From contig JBCBRM010000030.1 in NCBI GenBank assembly GCA_039819665.1, positions 1 to 64,000 of the forward strand: a stretch of DNA of 64,000 nt. Direction: 5' to 3'. The translations under genes were made by a program, and so were the position numbers. The notes under the pieces are model-generated. The model did no database searches and was not told the origin of the DNA. It saw only the letters and a program-made list of their open reading frames with translations. Positions 50,443-61,500 of this stretch are shown here, in pieces (position 1 is the stretch's first letter; the number at the start of each line of letters is the position of its first letter). The stretch comes from JAWPMV01 sp039819665. GTDB lineage: Bacteria > Bacteroidota > Bacteroidia > J057.

Positions 50443-50472
50443 CACACCGTTTCGGGATCTAAAAAGCAAGCT

Positions 50473-53202
50473 ATGCTTTACTCGCATAAACCTGTAAACG
50501 CTCCATTTGCATCGCTTTTAAGGAAAGTGTTGTTGAGAGAGTTGGGGCCGAAGCTACGGAGCCTCGGTCTTGTCTTGTTTTTATCTTCAGCCATCCCACT
50601 ATTTTCGCAAAGCCCCTATCAGATAGCTCTTTCCAAAGAAAAATCCCTGCCTGAAATTTTGGGAAGTCTAGAATCCCAATTTGACATGCAGTTTGCTTAT
50701 TCTTATACAGATTTCAAGCAAATCTTTGTGCAACCAGGCGAATACAAGGGCAATACCCGAGAAAGCTTTTTGTTCAAATTACTGGAGCCTTATGAAATTA
50801 TTTTTAAAAGGTCAGGTAAACGAAAATTTCTTCTAAGATTACATGATAATCGGAAGCAGGGCTTTGAAGATTGGGATATGTATTTGGAAGGTTCAATCTA
50901 TGATAGGGAAAATCGCAGTCCCCTTTCTCAGGTTGCGGTTTATATAGAAAACTCAGGAATAGGTACCCTTAGTGATGATAGAGGAAACTTTCAGTTGAGG
51001 ATTCCTCGCAAGTATCAGGATGCTACCTTAAATTTCAGACTTTTCGCCTATAAGCAGTTGAAAATAAAAGTTGGGAGTGCTTCTCTTCAATCTGTTTTTC
51101 AACTAAAAGCGGAACCTCTCAATGTCGATCCGATTAAAATCCAGGCGAATAATGCAGACCATCCTGACCTAAATGCTTTAGCTGGGCTTCCTCCTGATTT
51201 TGAACGAATAGCTCAAGCTTCTAATCTTGCCGGACCGGATGTGGTGAGAACCCTCCAGCTTTTACCCGGAGTAAATGCTTTCGATGATCTCAATTCTGAA
51301 CTCAAAATCAGAGGTAGTGGCGGGGACGAAACCCTCATCGTATTGGATGGGATTCCTATTTATCGCTCGGATCATTATTTCGGGATCTTTTCCTCGATAA
51401 GTTCAGATTATTTAGATAAGGTGGAGTTGTACAAAAATATTTTGCCTTTAGAATATGGAGGAAAAACGGGAGGAATGATCCTTATGGAAGCGCCTGACAA
51501 GCTGGATGAATTTTCGGCTAAAATTGACCTTAATTTACTCAGCAGTTCCGCAAATCTCAGGATTCCTTTGGGGAAGGGAAGCAGCCTGATCCTTAATGGC
51601 AGGACAACCCTTGGCAATGCAGCAGACACGGACTTTTTTGAATCAGTAGGGCGAAAGCTAGACTTAAATGAATTACTCGATATTGATTTTACCCGCCTAA
51701 ACGTGGTCGTAACAGATCCCGATTTCAGGTTTTACGATACCAATGCAAAGCTAAATCTGGCTTTGGGCAAAAGTTCTGGTTTGCGACTTAACTTCTTTCG
51801 GAGCCATGATAAACTAGTAAACACCTATCAGTTGAATTTCAAAAGTCGGAACAATGATTTCGCTGTACAAAATCAGGAGACCTTTACTGATACCCAAAAC
51901 TGGAGTAGTACAGGTACTTCTCTGCAGTTCTATTCCCTGCTTTCCCCTAACTTAAGACTGGAAGCAAATCTATTCAGCAGTGACTACCAGGAAAATACTT
52001 CCATAAAGACCACACTTGTTCGCATGAACCGCTTCAATACACGTCAATTTGAGCGAATCAATGAGAGAAACAACTCCATTTCAGATTTTGGGGGAGGAGT
52101 GAATCTAAAAAGGTATTTTGATCAGGATATTTTAGAGTTGGGGGTAAATTCCGTTCAACATAGTACAGAGGTAGATTTTGAGCAGAGCGCTACTTCAGTA
52201 TTGGCAGGAGATGCAGAAAGTTCAGAAATAAATCTTTATGCGAATTACCGCATAAATAGAGGACCTTGGCTGTTGGATCTGGGGCATAGAGTAAATTATT
52301 ATGGATTAAATGGAGAATTTTATTTTTCGCCCAGATTGCAGGCTAGCTATAAACCATCTGAAGAATTTAAGCTAAAAGCTGCCTGGGGAATTAGCAATCA
52401 ATTTGTGCGAGAAGTACAGCACGAAAACCAGTGGGGAAGGGTTGTCAATTATTTTATCGCAGCTGATGAAGTAAACTATCCTGTAGGACGGTCTGAAAAT
52501 TATATGCTTGGGTTTACCTATGCAAAAGGTCCCTGGACCCTGGATGTAGAAGGATTTTACCGAAATTTGGATGGAGTAGTGGAACATGCCCTGGTAAGCC
52601 CGGGTTTGGATAGCCTGAATACAACTCTGGTCAGCAAAGATTATCGACTTTATGTCGGAGAAGGGGTATCTAAAGGGATTGACTTTTTTCTTGGATATGA
52701 TAGCAAGCGATATTCTTCCTGGATTTCCTATACTTTAAGCAAAACTACGCATCAGTTTGACGATGTATTCAGAGGGCAGCCCTTTGCCTCGCAGGATGAC
52801 AGGAGACATCAGGTCAAATGGGTGAATTCACTTAACATAGGACGCTTTACCCTTTCAGCCAATTACATATATAGCAGTGGAAGAGCCTATTTGGATATAT
52901 CCTCCCTCAACAGGCTTGCCAGTCGAAATGAACTGGATCCATCCTCTCTCATCAAGCGCCTTCCTTTTTATGGGAGGATTGATCTTGGCCTGAATTACGG
53001 ATTTAGTTTTGGAAAAAGTAGTGGTTCGGTGGGTTTCTCAGTATTTAATCTGGCGAATCGGGAAAATGTTGATTATTTACAATATGTATTTGCAGTACCG
53101 GTGAGTCCCGATGGTAATAATTTTCGGTCAGAAGTAATTGGTAATCAGTCTGGTCTATTGGATCGGACCCTCAATTTGAATCTTCGTCTGGATTTAAAGT
53201 AA
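50473..53202 (+). CDS. TonB-dependent receptor with STN signalling domain (FecA-like)
   Basis: 909 residues. A signal segment (about 25-48) is followed by an STN domain (about 52-120, LPEILGSLESQFDMQFAYSY), a carboxypeptidase-regulatory sandwich (about 137-200), a plug (DVVRTLQLLPGVNAF, LKIRGSGGDETLIVLDG) and a beta barrel to the C-terminus, which ends in LNLRLDLK. The STN domain touches FecR in the periplasm on ligand binding, so this is the sensor of the system. The ligand is not evident. The plug lacks an obvious TonB box by eye. It is the last gene of the sigma-FecR operon. Confidence 0.92.
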   Translation: MLYSHKPVNAPFASLLRKVLLRELGPKLRSLGLVLFLSSAIPLFSQSPYQIALSKEKSLPEILGSLESQFDMQFAYSYTDFKQIFVQPGEYKGNTRESFLFKLLEPYEIIFKRSGKRKFLLRLHDNRKQGFEDWDMYLEGSIYDRENRSPLSQVAVYIENSGIGTLSDDRGNFQLRIPRKYQDATLNFRLFAYKQLKIKVGSASLQSVFQLKAEPLNVDPIKIQANNADHPDLNALAGLPPDFERIAQASNLAGPDVVRTLQLLPGVNAFDDLNSELKIRGSGGDETLIVLDGIPIYRSDHYFGIFSSISSDYLDKVELYKNILPLEYGGKTGGMILMEAPDKLDEFSAKIDLNLLSSSANLRIPLGKGSSLILNGRTTLGNAADTDFFESVGRKLDLNELLDIDFTRLNVVVTDPDFRFYDTNAKLNLALGKSSGLRLNFFRSHDKLVNTYQLNFKSRNNDFAVQNQETFTDTQNWSSTGTSLQFYSLLSPNLRLEANLFSSDYQENTSIKTTLVRMNRFNTRQFERINERNNSISDFGGGVNLKRYFDQDILELGVNSVQHSTEVDFEQSATSVLAGDAESSEINLYANYRINRGPWLLDLGHRVNYYGLNGEFYFSPRLQASYKPSEEFKLKAAWGISNQFVREVQHENQWGRVVNYFIAADEVNYPVGRSENYMLGFTYAKGPWTLDVEGFYRNLDGVVEHALVSPGLDSLNTTLVSKDYRLYVGEGVSKGIDFFLGYDSKRYSSWISYTLSKTTHQFDDVFRGQPFASQDDRRHQVKWVNSLNIGRFTLSANYIYSSGRAYLDISSLNRLASRNELDPSSLIKRLPFYGRIDLGLNYGFSFGKSSGSVGFSVFNLANRENVDYLQYVFAVPVSPDGNNFRSEVIGNQSGLLDRTLNLNLRLDLK

Positions 53203-53289
53203 ACCGATTAATCTATTCTTCCCCCATTCTAATTTTCACCCAAAAAAATCATATTTAAGCAAGCAGGTTTTTTTTAATAAAAAAAGTCC

Positions 53290-53297
53290 TATATTTG
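53290..53297 (+). promoter_or_regulatory. -7 promoter box TATATTTG, distal
   Basis: Exact TAnnTTTG match, 242 bp before the SusC start; would give a leader of about 230 nt. Confidence 0.4.
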
Positions 53298-53488
53298 ACT
53301 ATTCATGGCTTATGGTAACTTGGACCATAAAGGTTTAGGGCAAGTTGATAAGTTAGGAAATATGGAGGAAGAAAAAAATCATGACTTGATTTTTCACTGT
53401 TAGGAAATCCAGGACTACTATTATTTATTCCTATTTTTCATACTGAATACTACTACGTATTAAAGTCTTGCGGGCTTTCCCGCTGACC

Positions 53489-53496
53489 TATATTTG
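53489..53496 (+). promoter_or_regulatory. -7 promoter box TATATTTG, proximal
   Basis: Exact TAnnTTTG match with a TTG at 53468 in the -33 area (18-bp spacing), 43 bp before the SusC start codon. It is the best promoter candidate in the window. Confidence 0.55.
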
Positions 53497-53538
53497 ATTT
53501 ATTACTATTATTTAACCTAACCTCAAAATTACTGACGT

Positions 53539-56500
53539 ATGAGAAAATCATACCTTTCCATGCTAAGTAGAGCCTTTTTCCTGGGTCTCTGTTTTTGCAT
53601 GATGTCGATGCAGGTTATCGCTCAGAATGTATCCGGTACGGTTACCGATAAAGATTCTGGTGAGCCGCTTGTCGGGGCTACTGTGGTTGTGAAAGGAACT
53701 ACTACTGGTGTCCTCACAAATGAACAAGGTAGATACGGCATTGCTGCGAATGCAGGCGACGTTCTCTTGTTTTCTTTCGCTACGTATGCTACTCAGGAAA
53801 TTACCGTTGGAGATCAATCTACAATCAATGTGGCGCTGATTACCGACCTCTCACTGGATGAAGTGGTCGTAACAGGCTATTCCAGCCAGCGTAAACGGGA
53901 CATTACAGGTGCAGTATCTGTAGTGGATACCGAAGAGCTGAACGAAGTAGCTGCTTCCAGCTTTATTCAAAAACTTGAAGGTAGAGCCGCTGGTTTGACT
54001 ACTTCTACTTCTGGTGCTCCAGGTGCAGGAACAGTAGTTCGTATTCGTGGTATCGGATCATTCCAAAACAATGACCCGCTGTACGTAATTGATGGAGTTC
54101 CGGTAAAGGACAATTTCAATAACCAGCTTAACCCTAGTGACATTGAGTCTATCCAGGTTTTGAAGGACGCTTCTGCAGCTTCTATCTATGGTACACGTGC
54201 AAACAATGGGGTAATCATTGTAACTACTAAAAAAGGAAAAGCGGGTAAGACCAAAGTTTCCTATGATAGTTACGTAGGCATTCAAAACCCTGTTGGACAA
54301 TACGACCTGATCGTAGATCCTGCGGATTACTCTGAAGTTGTTTGGAGATCATTTGAAAATGCTGGATTAGAGATTCCTTCCGGTGTGCCTTATTCTGCGG
54401 GAAGAGGAGTTATCCCAACCTATTACTATGACTGGAATGCTAGTGGCTACGGAGGTACAGGATCAGTGGACGAAAGCACTTATGCTTTCCCTAATCAATT
54501 GATCATGGCTTCTAATCAAAGCGGTACAGACTGGTGGGACGAAACCTTCGATCCTGCTTTGATGACAGAGCACACAGTTGGTGTATCTGGAGGAACAGAC
54601 AGATCAAATTTCTACATCTCTGCTGGTTACCTAAGGCAAGATGGAACCATGATCTACACAGACTTTGAAAGGGCTTCGCTTCGTGCAAACTCAACCTTCA
54701 AAGCAGGTAGATTTACCTTTGGTGAAAACTTTGCAGTTTCCCGTGCAAATAGCGTAGGACAGCAAGGAGGAAACCAGAGTGAGCAGAATACCATGACCAA
54801 TCTTCTGAAGTCTCAGTCTATGATTCCTGTTTATGATGTTTCTGGTGAGAATTTTGCCGGAGGTAAATCAAACGGAATGAGTAATGGTATTACACCAGTT
54901 GCAAGGCAGTTCCGTAACAAAGACAATAGAGGAGTATTCTATAAAGCTTTGGGTAATGCCTTTGTTTCTGTTGATATCATCGATGGACTTACTGCAAGAT
55001 CCAGTTTGGGTATCGACTTCTTCAACAACTTTAATGGAGGTTTCAGCTTCCCAAGTTGGGAAGAATCTGAGCCAAGTACCGTAAACGGCTGGAGTGAGAA
55101 CTTCTCTACAGGTTTCAACTGGACCTGGACAAACACCCTGAGATACGACAATACCTTCAATGATGTACACAATCTGCAAGTATTGGCAGGTTATGAGTCA
55201 ATCAGAAGAACTTTCCGTCAAATAGGTGGTGGATTGAACAACTACTTTACCGATGGTAGAGATGGCTGGTATTTGAACACAGGTCTCGCTGACCCTGAAA
55301 CTCGTCAGGTAAATAGCTTTGGTGGATTCAGTACCATTGCTTCTATTTTTGCAAAAGCTGATTATTCATTTGATGACAAGTATATCGTTTCTGCTACTGT
55401 ACGTAGAGATGGTTCTTCAAACTTTGGTACAGAGAAATACGGTACTTTCCCTGCATTCAGTTTGGGATGGCGTCTGAGTAATGAATCATTCATGCAGGAT
55501 GTTTCCTGGATTGAGGATTTGAAACTGAGATTTGGATGGGGTAAGACTGGTAAGGATGAAATTCCTTCTGGTAATGCTTTTGACCGTTTCGGTGGTGGAC
55601 CTGCAAACTCATTCTATGATATCACAGGTTCTGGTTCAATCGCTACTGGATATGCCCTTGTAAACAGAGGTAACGCTGGTACCAAGTGGGAGGAAAATAT
55701 CTCAACTAACATCGGTTTGGATGCATCTTTATTCGCAGGAAAGATCAATGTAGTATTGGACTTGTATCAAAGAGATGTACAGGATCTCCTGTTTAACCCT
55801 GCTAACCCAGGAACAGCTGGATTCGCATCACCTGCCTTTATCAATGTAGGGGATATGCAAAACAGAGGTATCGACCTTTCGATTACCTATAATGATGCCT
55901 ATGCTAATGGGTTTGCATTTGATGCAACACTTGCATTGGGCGCCTTCGAAAATGAGATTATCTCGATTGATGGAAACTCTGAGTCTTTCTTCTCTAACAA
56001 TGGTGGTCGTATTGGTAATACCCAGATCAACCAATTAGGTTTCCCGATTGCTTCTTTCTACGGATTTACAGCAGACGGTATCTTTAGAAGCCAGGAGGAA
56101 GTAAATGCACATGCTCAGCAAGATGGAGCAGCTCCTGGACGTCTGAGATTTAAAGACCTCAATGGCGACAACGTAATCAATGATGATGACCTCGGTGTAA
56201 TTGGTTCTCCATGGGCTGATTTTACTGCAGGTTTAAATCTCGGTATGAGCTATAAGAACTGGGACGCTTCTATCTTCTTCTTTGCTTCCGTAGGAAACGA
56301 AATTATGAACTACAACAAGCTCTTCGAAGTATTCCGTTTCTTTAACACCAACGTAAGAAAAGAGGTGCTTGAGAGATCATGGCACCCAACACTCAATCCT
56401 GAGGGAGATTTCCCAATTTTGGATGAAAATGATACCTTTAGTGAAAGACCAAGTAGCTTCTATGTAGAGGACGGTTCTTATCTGAGACTCAGAAATCTTC

Positions 56501-56715
56501 AAATTGGTTATACACTTCCAAGAATCACTGGAATTGATAAACTGAGAATTTACGTTCAGGCTCAAAATGCTTTCACACTCACTAATTATAGTGGAATTGA
56601 TCCAGCTTTGTCTAACTTTGGTGTAAGGGGTAACCCTGACCAGTCTGCGGGACAAGACTTTGGAAACTATCCGGGTTCTAGAATATTTATGGTAGGGGTA
56701 AACCTTGGATTCTAA
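53539..56715 (+). CDS. susC: SusC/RagA family TonB-linked outer membrane protein
   Basis: 1058 residues, typical length. Signal peptide to about residue 29 (MQVIAQ), then a carboxypeptidase-regulatory domain (NVSGTVTDKDSGEPLVGATVVVKGTTTG), a TonB-box-like DEVVVTGYSSQRKRDITGA and a plug (RIRGIGSFQNNDPLYVIDGVPV). A beta barrel follows and ends GSRIFMVGVNLGF. It is the channel of a nutrient-import pair; the SusD-like lid gene starts 4 bp after the stop codon. No STN domain, so it does not signal to FecR by itself. Substrate class is not given by the sequence. Confidence 0.96.
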   Translation: MRKSYLSMLSRAFFLGLCFCMMSMQVIAQNVSGTVTDKDSGEPLVGATVVVKGTTTGVLTNEQGRYGIAANAGDVLLFSFATYATQEITVGDQSTINVALITDLSLDEVVVTGYSSQRKRDITGAVSVVDTEELNEVAASSFIQKLEGRAAGLTTSTSGAPGAGTVVRIRGIGSFQNNDPLYVIDGVPVKDNFNNQLNPSDIESIQVLKDASAASIYGTRANNGVIIVTTKKGKAGKTKVSYDSYVGIQNPVGQYDLIVDPADYSEVVWRSFENAGLEIPSGVPYSAGRGVIPTYYYDWNASGYGGTGSVDESTYAFPNQLIMASNQSGTDWWDETFDPALMTEHTVGVSGGTDRSNFYISAGYLRQDGTMIYTDFERASLRANSTFKAGRFTFGENFAVSRANSVGQQGGNQSEQNTMTNLLKSQSMIPVYDVSGENFAGGKSNGMSNGITPVARQFRNKDNRGVFYKALGNAFVSVDIIDGLTARSSLGIDFFNNFNGGFSFPSWEESEPSTVNGWSENFSTGFNWTWTNTLRYDNTFNDVHNLQVLAGYESIRRTFRQIGGGLNNYFTDGRDGWYLNTGLADPETRQVNSFGGFSTIASIFAKADYSFDDKYIVSATVRRDGSSNFGTEKYGTFPAFSLGWRLSNESFMQDVSWIEDLKLRFGWGKTGKDEIPSGNAFDRFGGGPANSFYDITGSGSIATGYALVNRGNAGTKWEENISTNIGLDASLFAGKINVVLDLYQRDVQDLLFNPANPGTAGFASPAFINVGDMQNRGIDLSITYNDAYANGFAFDATLALGAFENEIISIDGNSESFFSNNGGRIGNTQINQLGFPIASFYGFTADGIFRSQEEVNAHAQQDGAAPGRLRFKDLNGDNVINDDDLGVIGSPWADFTAGLNLGMSYKNWDASIFFFASVGNEIMNYNKLFEVFRFFNTNVRKEVLERSWHPTLNPEGDFPILDENDTFSERPSSFYVEDGSYLRLRNLQIGYTLPRITGIDKLRIYVQAQNAFTLTNYSGIDPALSNFGVRGNPDQSAGQDFGNYPGSRIFMVGVNLGF

Positions 56716-56745
56716 TAAGTGGAATTAAAAACGAATATCATTACT

Positions 56746-58434
56746 ATGAAAAATAGACTATTAAAAATATTTGCAGCTGTATGTGTACTGGGAATCTTTG
56801 CTGCTTGTGCAGACGAATTTCTGGATATACCCGCACAGGGAGCACTTGATGAGGGACTCCTCCAGAATCAAGAGGGGGTAGAGGCTTCTCTGGTCTCGGC
56901 CTACTCTATGCTTGATGGATGGGCAAATCAGTGGGGACAGGGTGCTCCATGGCCAACGGCCGGTTCTAATTGGATCTGGGGATCCGTTGCTTCCGATGAT
57001 GCTTACAAAGGTTCGGAGCCTGGGGACCAGGGCGAAACGTCTCAGATTGAGCTCTTTCAGTGGACGCCGGGTAATCCGTACTTTCAGGCCAAGTTTGTGG
57101 CCTTATATGAGGGTATAGCCCGTGCGAATGCAACTAAAAAGCTTCTCTTATCTGCAGCTGAGGGAATTAGCGCAGAGGATCAGTCCAGAATAGACGGAGA
57201 GATTCGCTTTCTGCGTGCTCACTTCCATTTTGATGGAGTTAAATTGTGGGGAAATATTCCTTACTATGATGAAACAGACGAAGACTTCCGTAAGCCTAAT
57301 GATGCAAGCATTATTCCTCAGATTACGGCTGATTTGGAAGCTGCGGTAGGTCTATTGCCTGCAACTACTTCTGATAAAGGGCGTGCTACCAAAGGTGCTG
57401 CTCAGGCTTATCTGGGAAAAGTACATTTGTACCAGCAAAACTGGGCAGAAGCCAAGGCTTTGTTTGATCAGGTAGTAAATAGTGGAAACTATTCTTTGAA
57501 TCCTTGTTTCAAGGATATGTTTACGACGGCTAATGAGAATGCAAATGAGATGATATTCTCAATTCAGGCAACTGTAAATGATGGAACCGGTGGCGGTGAT
57601 AATGGAAACTTTGCAGATCGTCTTAACTTCCCTCATGGGGGTAGTCCATTCGGTTGCTGTGGATTCCATCAGCCTTCTCAAAATCTGGTAAATGCGCATA
57701 AAGTAGATGCCAATGGTCTTCCATTGTTTGATACCTTCAACGATTCTGATGTAGATCTTGCTACTCCTGTAGATCCTCGTTTGGACTGGACAGTCGGTCG
57801 CGATGACGTTCCATTCCTTGCTTGGGGTATTCACGAGCCTACCTGGATTCGTTCTCGTGCATGGGCCGGACCTTATAGTGCCAAAAAATTCATTTATGAT
57901 CCCGGTCAAGAAAGTACGGTGGGTTGGTCTAACCTTCAGTTGAACCCGGTTAATATGCCGATCATCCGTTATGCTGACGTTCTATTGATGCTAGCTGAAG
58001 CTGAAGTTGAATTAGGTAACCTGGAAAGAGGTCGTGAATTGGTGAATCTGATTCGCGCTCGTGCTGCAAACTGTGCTCAAGGAGCTGATGGTGGTTCTAC
58101 TACTATCGATGATGCTGGAATTACCTGGGCTACTTATGCCGTAGGTACCTATGATGATGCATGGACCGATCAGTCTGTAGCACGTACTGCAGTAAGAATG
58201 GAAAGAAGAATTGAGTTGGCCCTTGAGGGACACAGGTTCTTTGACCTCAGAAGATGGGGAATTGCCCAACAAGTAATGAATGCTTACATGGATGTTGAGC
58301 AAACAAAGAGATCTTATATTACGGCTGCTACTCGCTTTGAGGACAGACATAATTTGTTCCCATTGCCATCAGTTCAAATCGAATTGAGTAAAGTAGATGG
58401 AACTGCCCAGCTGATCCAAAATTCAGGTTGGTAG
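56746..58434 (+). CDS. susD: RagB/SusD family nutrient-binding lipoprotein
   Basis: 562 residues from the ATG at 56746; a GTG at 56719 would add nine residues before the signal peptide. Lipobox FAACADEF anchors it to the outer membrane surface. SusD features: FLDIPAQGALDEGLLQNQEG at the mature N-terminus, TPR-like helices with RFLRAHFHFDGVKLWGNIPY, and the C-terminal VARTAVRMERRIELALEGHRFFDLRRWG with LFPLPSVQIE. It captures ligand and hands it to the SusC channel encoded just upstream. A strong terminator ends the transcript at 58459. Confidence 0.95.
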   Translation: MKNRLLKIFAAVCVLGIFAACADEFLDIPAQGALDEGLLQNQEGVEASLVSAYSMLDGWANQWGQGAPWPTAGSNWIWGSVASDDAYKGSEPGDQGETSQIELFQWTPGNPYFQAKFVALYEGIARANATKKLLLSAAEGISAEDQSRIDGEIRFLRAHFHFDGVKLWGNIPYYDETDEDFRKPNDASIIPQITADLEAAVGLLPATTSDKGRATKGAAQAYLGKVHLYQQNWAEAKALFDQVVNSGNYSLNPCFKDMFTTANENANEMIFSIQATVNDGTGGGDNGNFADRLNFPHGGSPFGCCGFHQPSQNLVNAHKVDANGLPLFDTFNDSDVDLATPVDPRLDWTVGRDDVPFLAWGIHEPTWIRSRAWAGPYSAKKFIYDPGQESTVGWSNLQLNPVNMPIIRYADVLLMLAEAEVELGNLERGRELVNLIRARAANCAQGADGGSTTIDDAGITWATYAVGTYDDAWTDQSVARTAVRMERRIELALEGHRFFDLRRWGIAQQVMNAYMDVEQTKRSYITAATRFEDRHNLFPLPSVQIELSKVDGTAQLIQNSGW

Positions 58435-58458
58435 AATTGATCTACCTTTAACAAATAT

Positions 58459-58490
58459 AAAAGAAGAGGCAAAAACTGCCTCTTCTTTTT
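58459..58490 (+). terminator. Strong terminator after susD
   Basis: AAAAGAAGAGGCA and TGCCTCTTCTTTT pair perfectly over 13 bp around an AAAAC loop, then T. It splits the SusCD unit from the two ASPIC lipoprotein genes. Confidence 0.95.
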
Positions 58491-58544
58491 ATTTTTCTAG
58501 TGTCTTGGTAATTTTATATAAGGCCTAAGCCGAAAAAAAGATAT

Positions 58545-61500
58545 ATGCGCTACTATTCCTTTCTCTTAATACTCATATTTCTTTGGGCACTCCCTGCCTG
58601 TGATTCGGTTGTTGAGAATCCAATTCAAGATGATAAGCTTCGCCTCTTCTCTCGTCTGGATAGCGTTAATACTGGCCTGAATTTCATCAATGAAGTAAAA
58701 GATCAAAAAGACTTCAATGTCCTTACCTACCGCAATTTCTACAATGGGGGAGGAGTTGCCATTGGAGATATCAATAATGACGGCTTACCGGATATTTATT
58801 TTACTGCCAATATGGCTTCCAATAGGCTTTACCTGAATAAGGGAAATTGGCAGTTTGAGGATATTAGCGATAAAGCGGGAATAGCTGGTGAAAAGGCCTG
58901 GAGTACCGGGGTAAGTATGGTTGATATAAATGCAGATGGTTTCCTCGATATTTATGTCTGTAATTCTGGGGATATCAAAGGAGATAATAAGGAAAACGAA
59001 TTATTCATCAATCAGGGAGATATGACCTTTATGGAGAAGGCTGCTGAGTATGGCCTCAATGACAAAGGTTTTTCTACCCATGCTTCCTTTTTCGACTATG
59101 ACCAAGATGGCGACCTCGATTGTTATGTCTTGAACAATAGCTTCAAAGACCCCAACCGAATTGACCTTTACAAAAAAGCAAGGGAAGAAACAGACGAAGA
59201 AGGAGGGGATAAACTCTTTAGAAATGATGGGGATACCTTCACAGATGTGACCCTTGAAGCGGGTATATATAATAGCCAAATAGGTTTTGGATTAGGGGTG
59301 TCGGTAAGTGACCTGAATGGAGATATGTTGCCAGATATTTATGTTAGCAATGATTTTTGGGAAAGAGATTATCTCTACATAAATCAGGGAAATGGGAAGT
59401 TCTCTGAGGAATTACCTGAACGGATCAGCCAAACTTCTGTCTCATCTATGGGGGCAGATATTGCTGACATCAACAATGATGGTTCACCAGAAGTTTTCAG
59501 TACAGATATGCTAGCCGGGGATAATTATCGATTAAAGGCCATGACGGTTTTTGACCCTTATCATCTCGAGGACCTAAAGTACCGTGCTAATTACCATTAC
59601 CAAATTCTCCAAAACTGTCTCCAGCTCAATGACGGAAATGCAAACTTTCAGGAAATTGGTTTCATGGCGGGTATTTCTGCTACGGACTGGAGTTGGGGGG
59701 CTTTGATGTTTGACTTCGAAAATGATGGTTGGAAAGATATTTTTGTCGCGAATGGCATTTATCATGATATCATGTACATGGATTTTACGGCCTTTATTTC
59801 CGATCAGGCGAATGTTGAAAAAATAGTCAGGGAATCAGGTAGAGCAGATTTTCGCGATTTCCTTCCCTATCTTCCTTCAAATCCTTTGGCCAATTTCGCT
59901 TTTGTCAATAATAGGAAACTCCAGTTTAGTAGTGAGGCAGAGGAGTTGGGGTTGGGGGAAGTTTCCTTTAGCAATGGTGCGGCTTATGGCGATCTGGATC
60001 AGGATGGTGATATGGATCTGATCGTCAACAACGTAAATATGCCAGCCTTCATTTATCGTAATAATAGCGATAGCCTCAAAAAGAATCATTTCCTAAAAAT
60101 CAATTTTTCGGGAAGTAATGAAAATCCACAAGGTATAGGAGCAAGGGTGAGAATCAAATACGGTGATCAGGAACAGGAATTACAACATTATACAGCCAGA
60201 GGATTTGAAAGTTCGGTAGAACCTGGTCTTCTGTTTGGTCTGGGACAAGAAACTGAAATCAAGGAATTGGAAGTGATTTGGCCAGATAGAAAGAAAGAGA
60301 TCCTGACAAAGCTTAGCTCCGATCAGACGATTTTGCTCCAATATGAAAACGCGAGAGAGAATTTTTCTCCAGAAACAAAGCCTCGTCAACGCCTATTCAC
60401 AGAGAATAGCAGTATGACATTCCCCGAAAAAGCCTTACACACAGAAAATACCTACAATGACTTCAATCACGAGCTCTTGCTTCCTCATATGCTATCTACC
60501 GAAGGACCCCAACTACTTAAAGGGGATGTCAATGGAGATGGAAAAGAGGATGCGCTTCTATTAGGAGCTGCGGGTGATCCAGATAAACTTTTTATCCAAA
60601 ACTCAGCAGCTACCTTCAATTTGAGTCCTCAGGAAGCCTTTGAGCAAGATAAAGATATTGAGAGTACTGGTGGAGCCCTGGCAGATATGGATCAGGATGG
60701 TGATCTTGATTTATTGGTAGGCGCCGGAGGAAATGAGTACACGAAGGGAATTCAAAACTTCCTTTTGCGCTACTATGAAAACGATGGCAAAGGAAATTTC
60801 AGCAAACAACAGGAAAAAACCCCACCAGCAGGAGGGAATACATCTTGTATTGAGGTGGCAGATTTTGATGCAGATGGAGATATGGATGTTTTTATCGGCG
60901 GAAGAGTAGTTCCCGGAAATTATGGACTCAAACCTCGCAGCTTTTTATTGAGGAAAGACCCCAATGGCTGGACGGATATTACCACAGAGTTTTTGGGAGG
61001 ATTGGGCATGATTACGGATGCAGTTTGGGTAGATCAGGACAATGATAATGACCTTGATTTGGTGGTTGTTGGAGAATGGTTGGGAGTTACCTTACTAAAA
61101 AATGAAGGAGGGGAATTGCAAGCGCCAGCTATGATTCCCAATAGTTTTGGCTGGTGGAATTGCATAGAAAAAGCTGACCTCGATGGCGATGGAGATGAGG
61201 ACTTTGTATTGGGTAATTGGGGGCTAAATAGTAAATTTCAAGCAAGTGTTGAGCGGCCCTTGAGCATGTATGTCAAAGACTTTGACCAAAATGGTAAAAG
61301 CGAATTTGTCATCAATTGGTTTCCTCCATTGGATAATAAAGCCTATCCCTTTGCTACAAAAGGAGACATTACCACCCAGCTGCCGCATTTGAAAAGATCG
61401 AACCTCAAATTTGAAGAGTATGCGCATAAGACTTTCTCTGATCTTTTCACAGAGGAAGAAGTAAGAGGTGGTCTTGCCTACAAAGCTGAGTATTTGCAAT

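Larger units (their letters stand above)
53203..53538. other. Promoter-bearing intergenic region before the SusC gene
   Basis: 336 bp, AT-rich. Two TATATTTG boxes (53290 and 53489) are the main features. A hairpin GCGGGCTTTCCCGC (53470-53483) lies just before the second. Confidence 0.6.
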
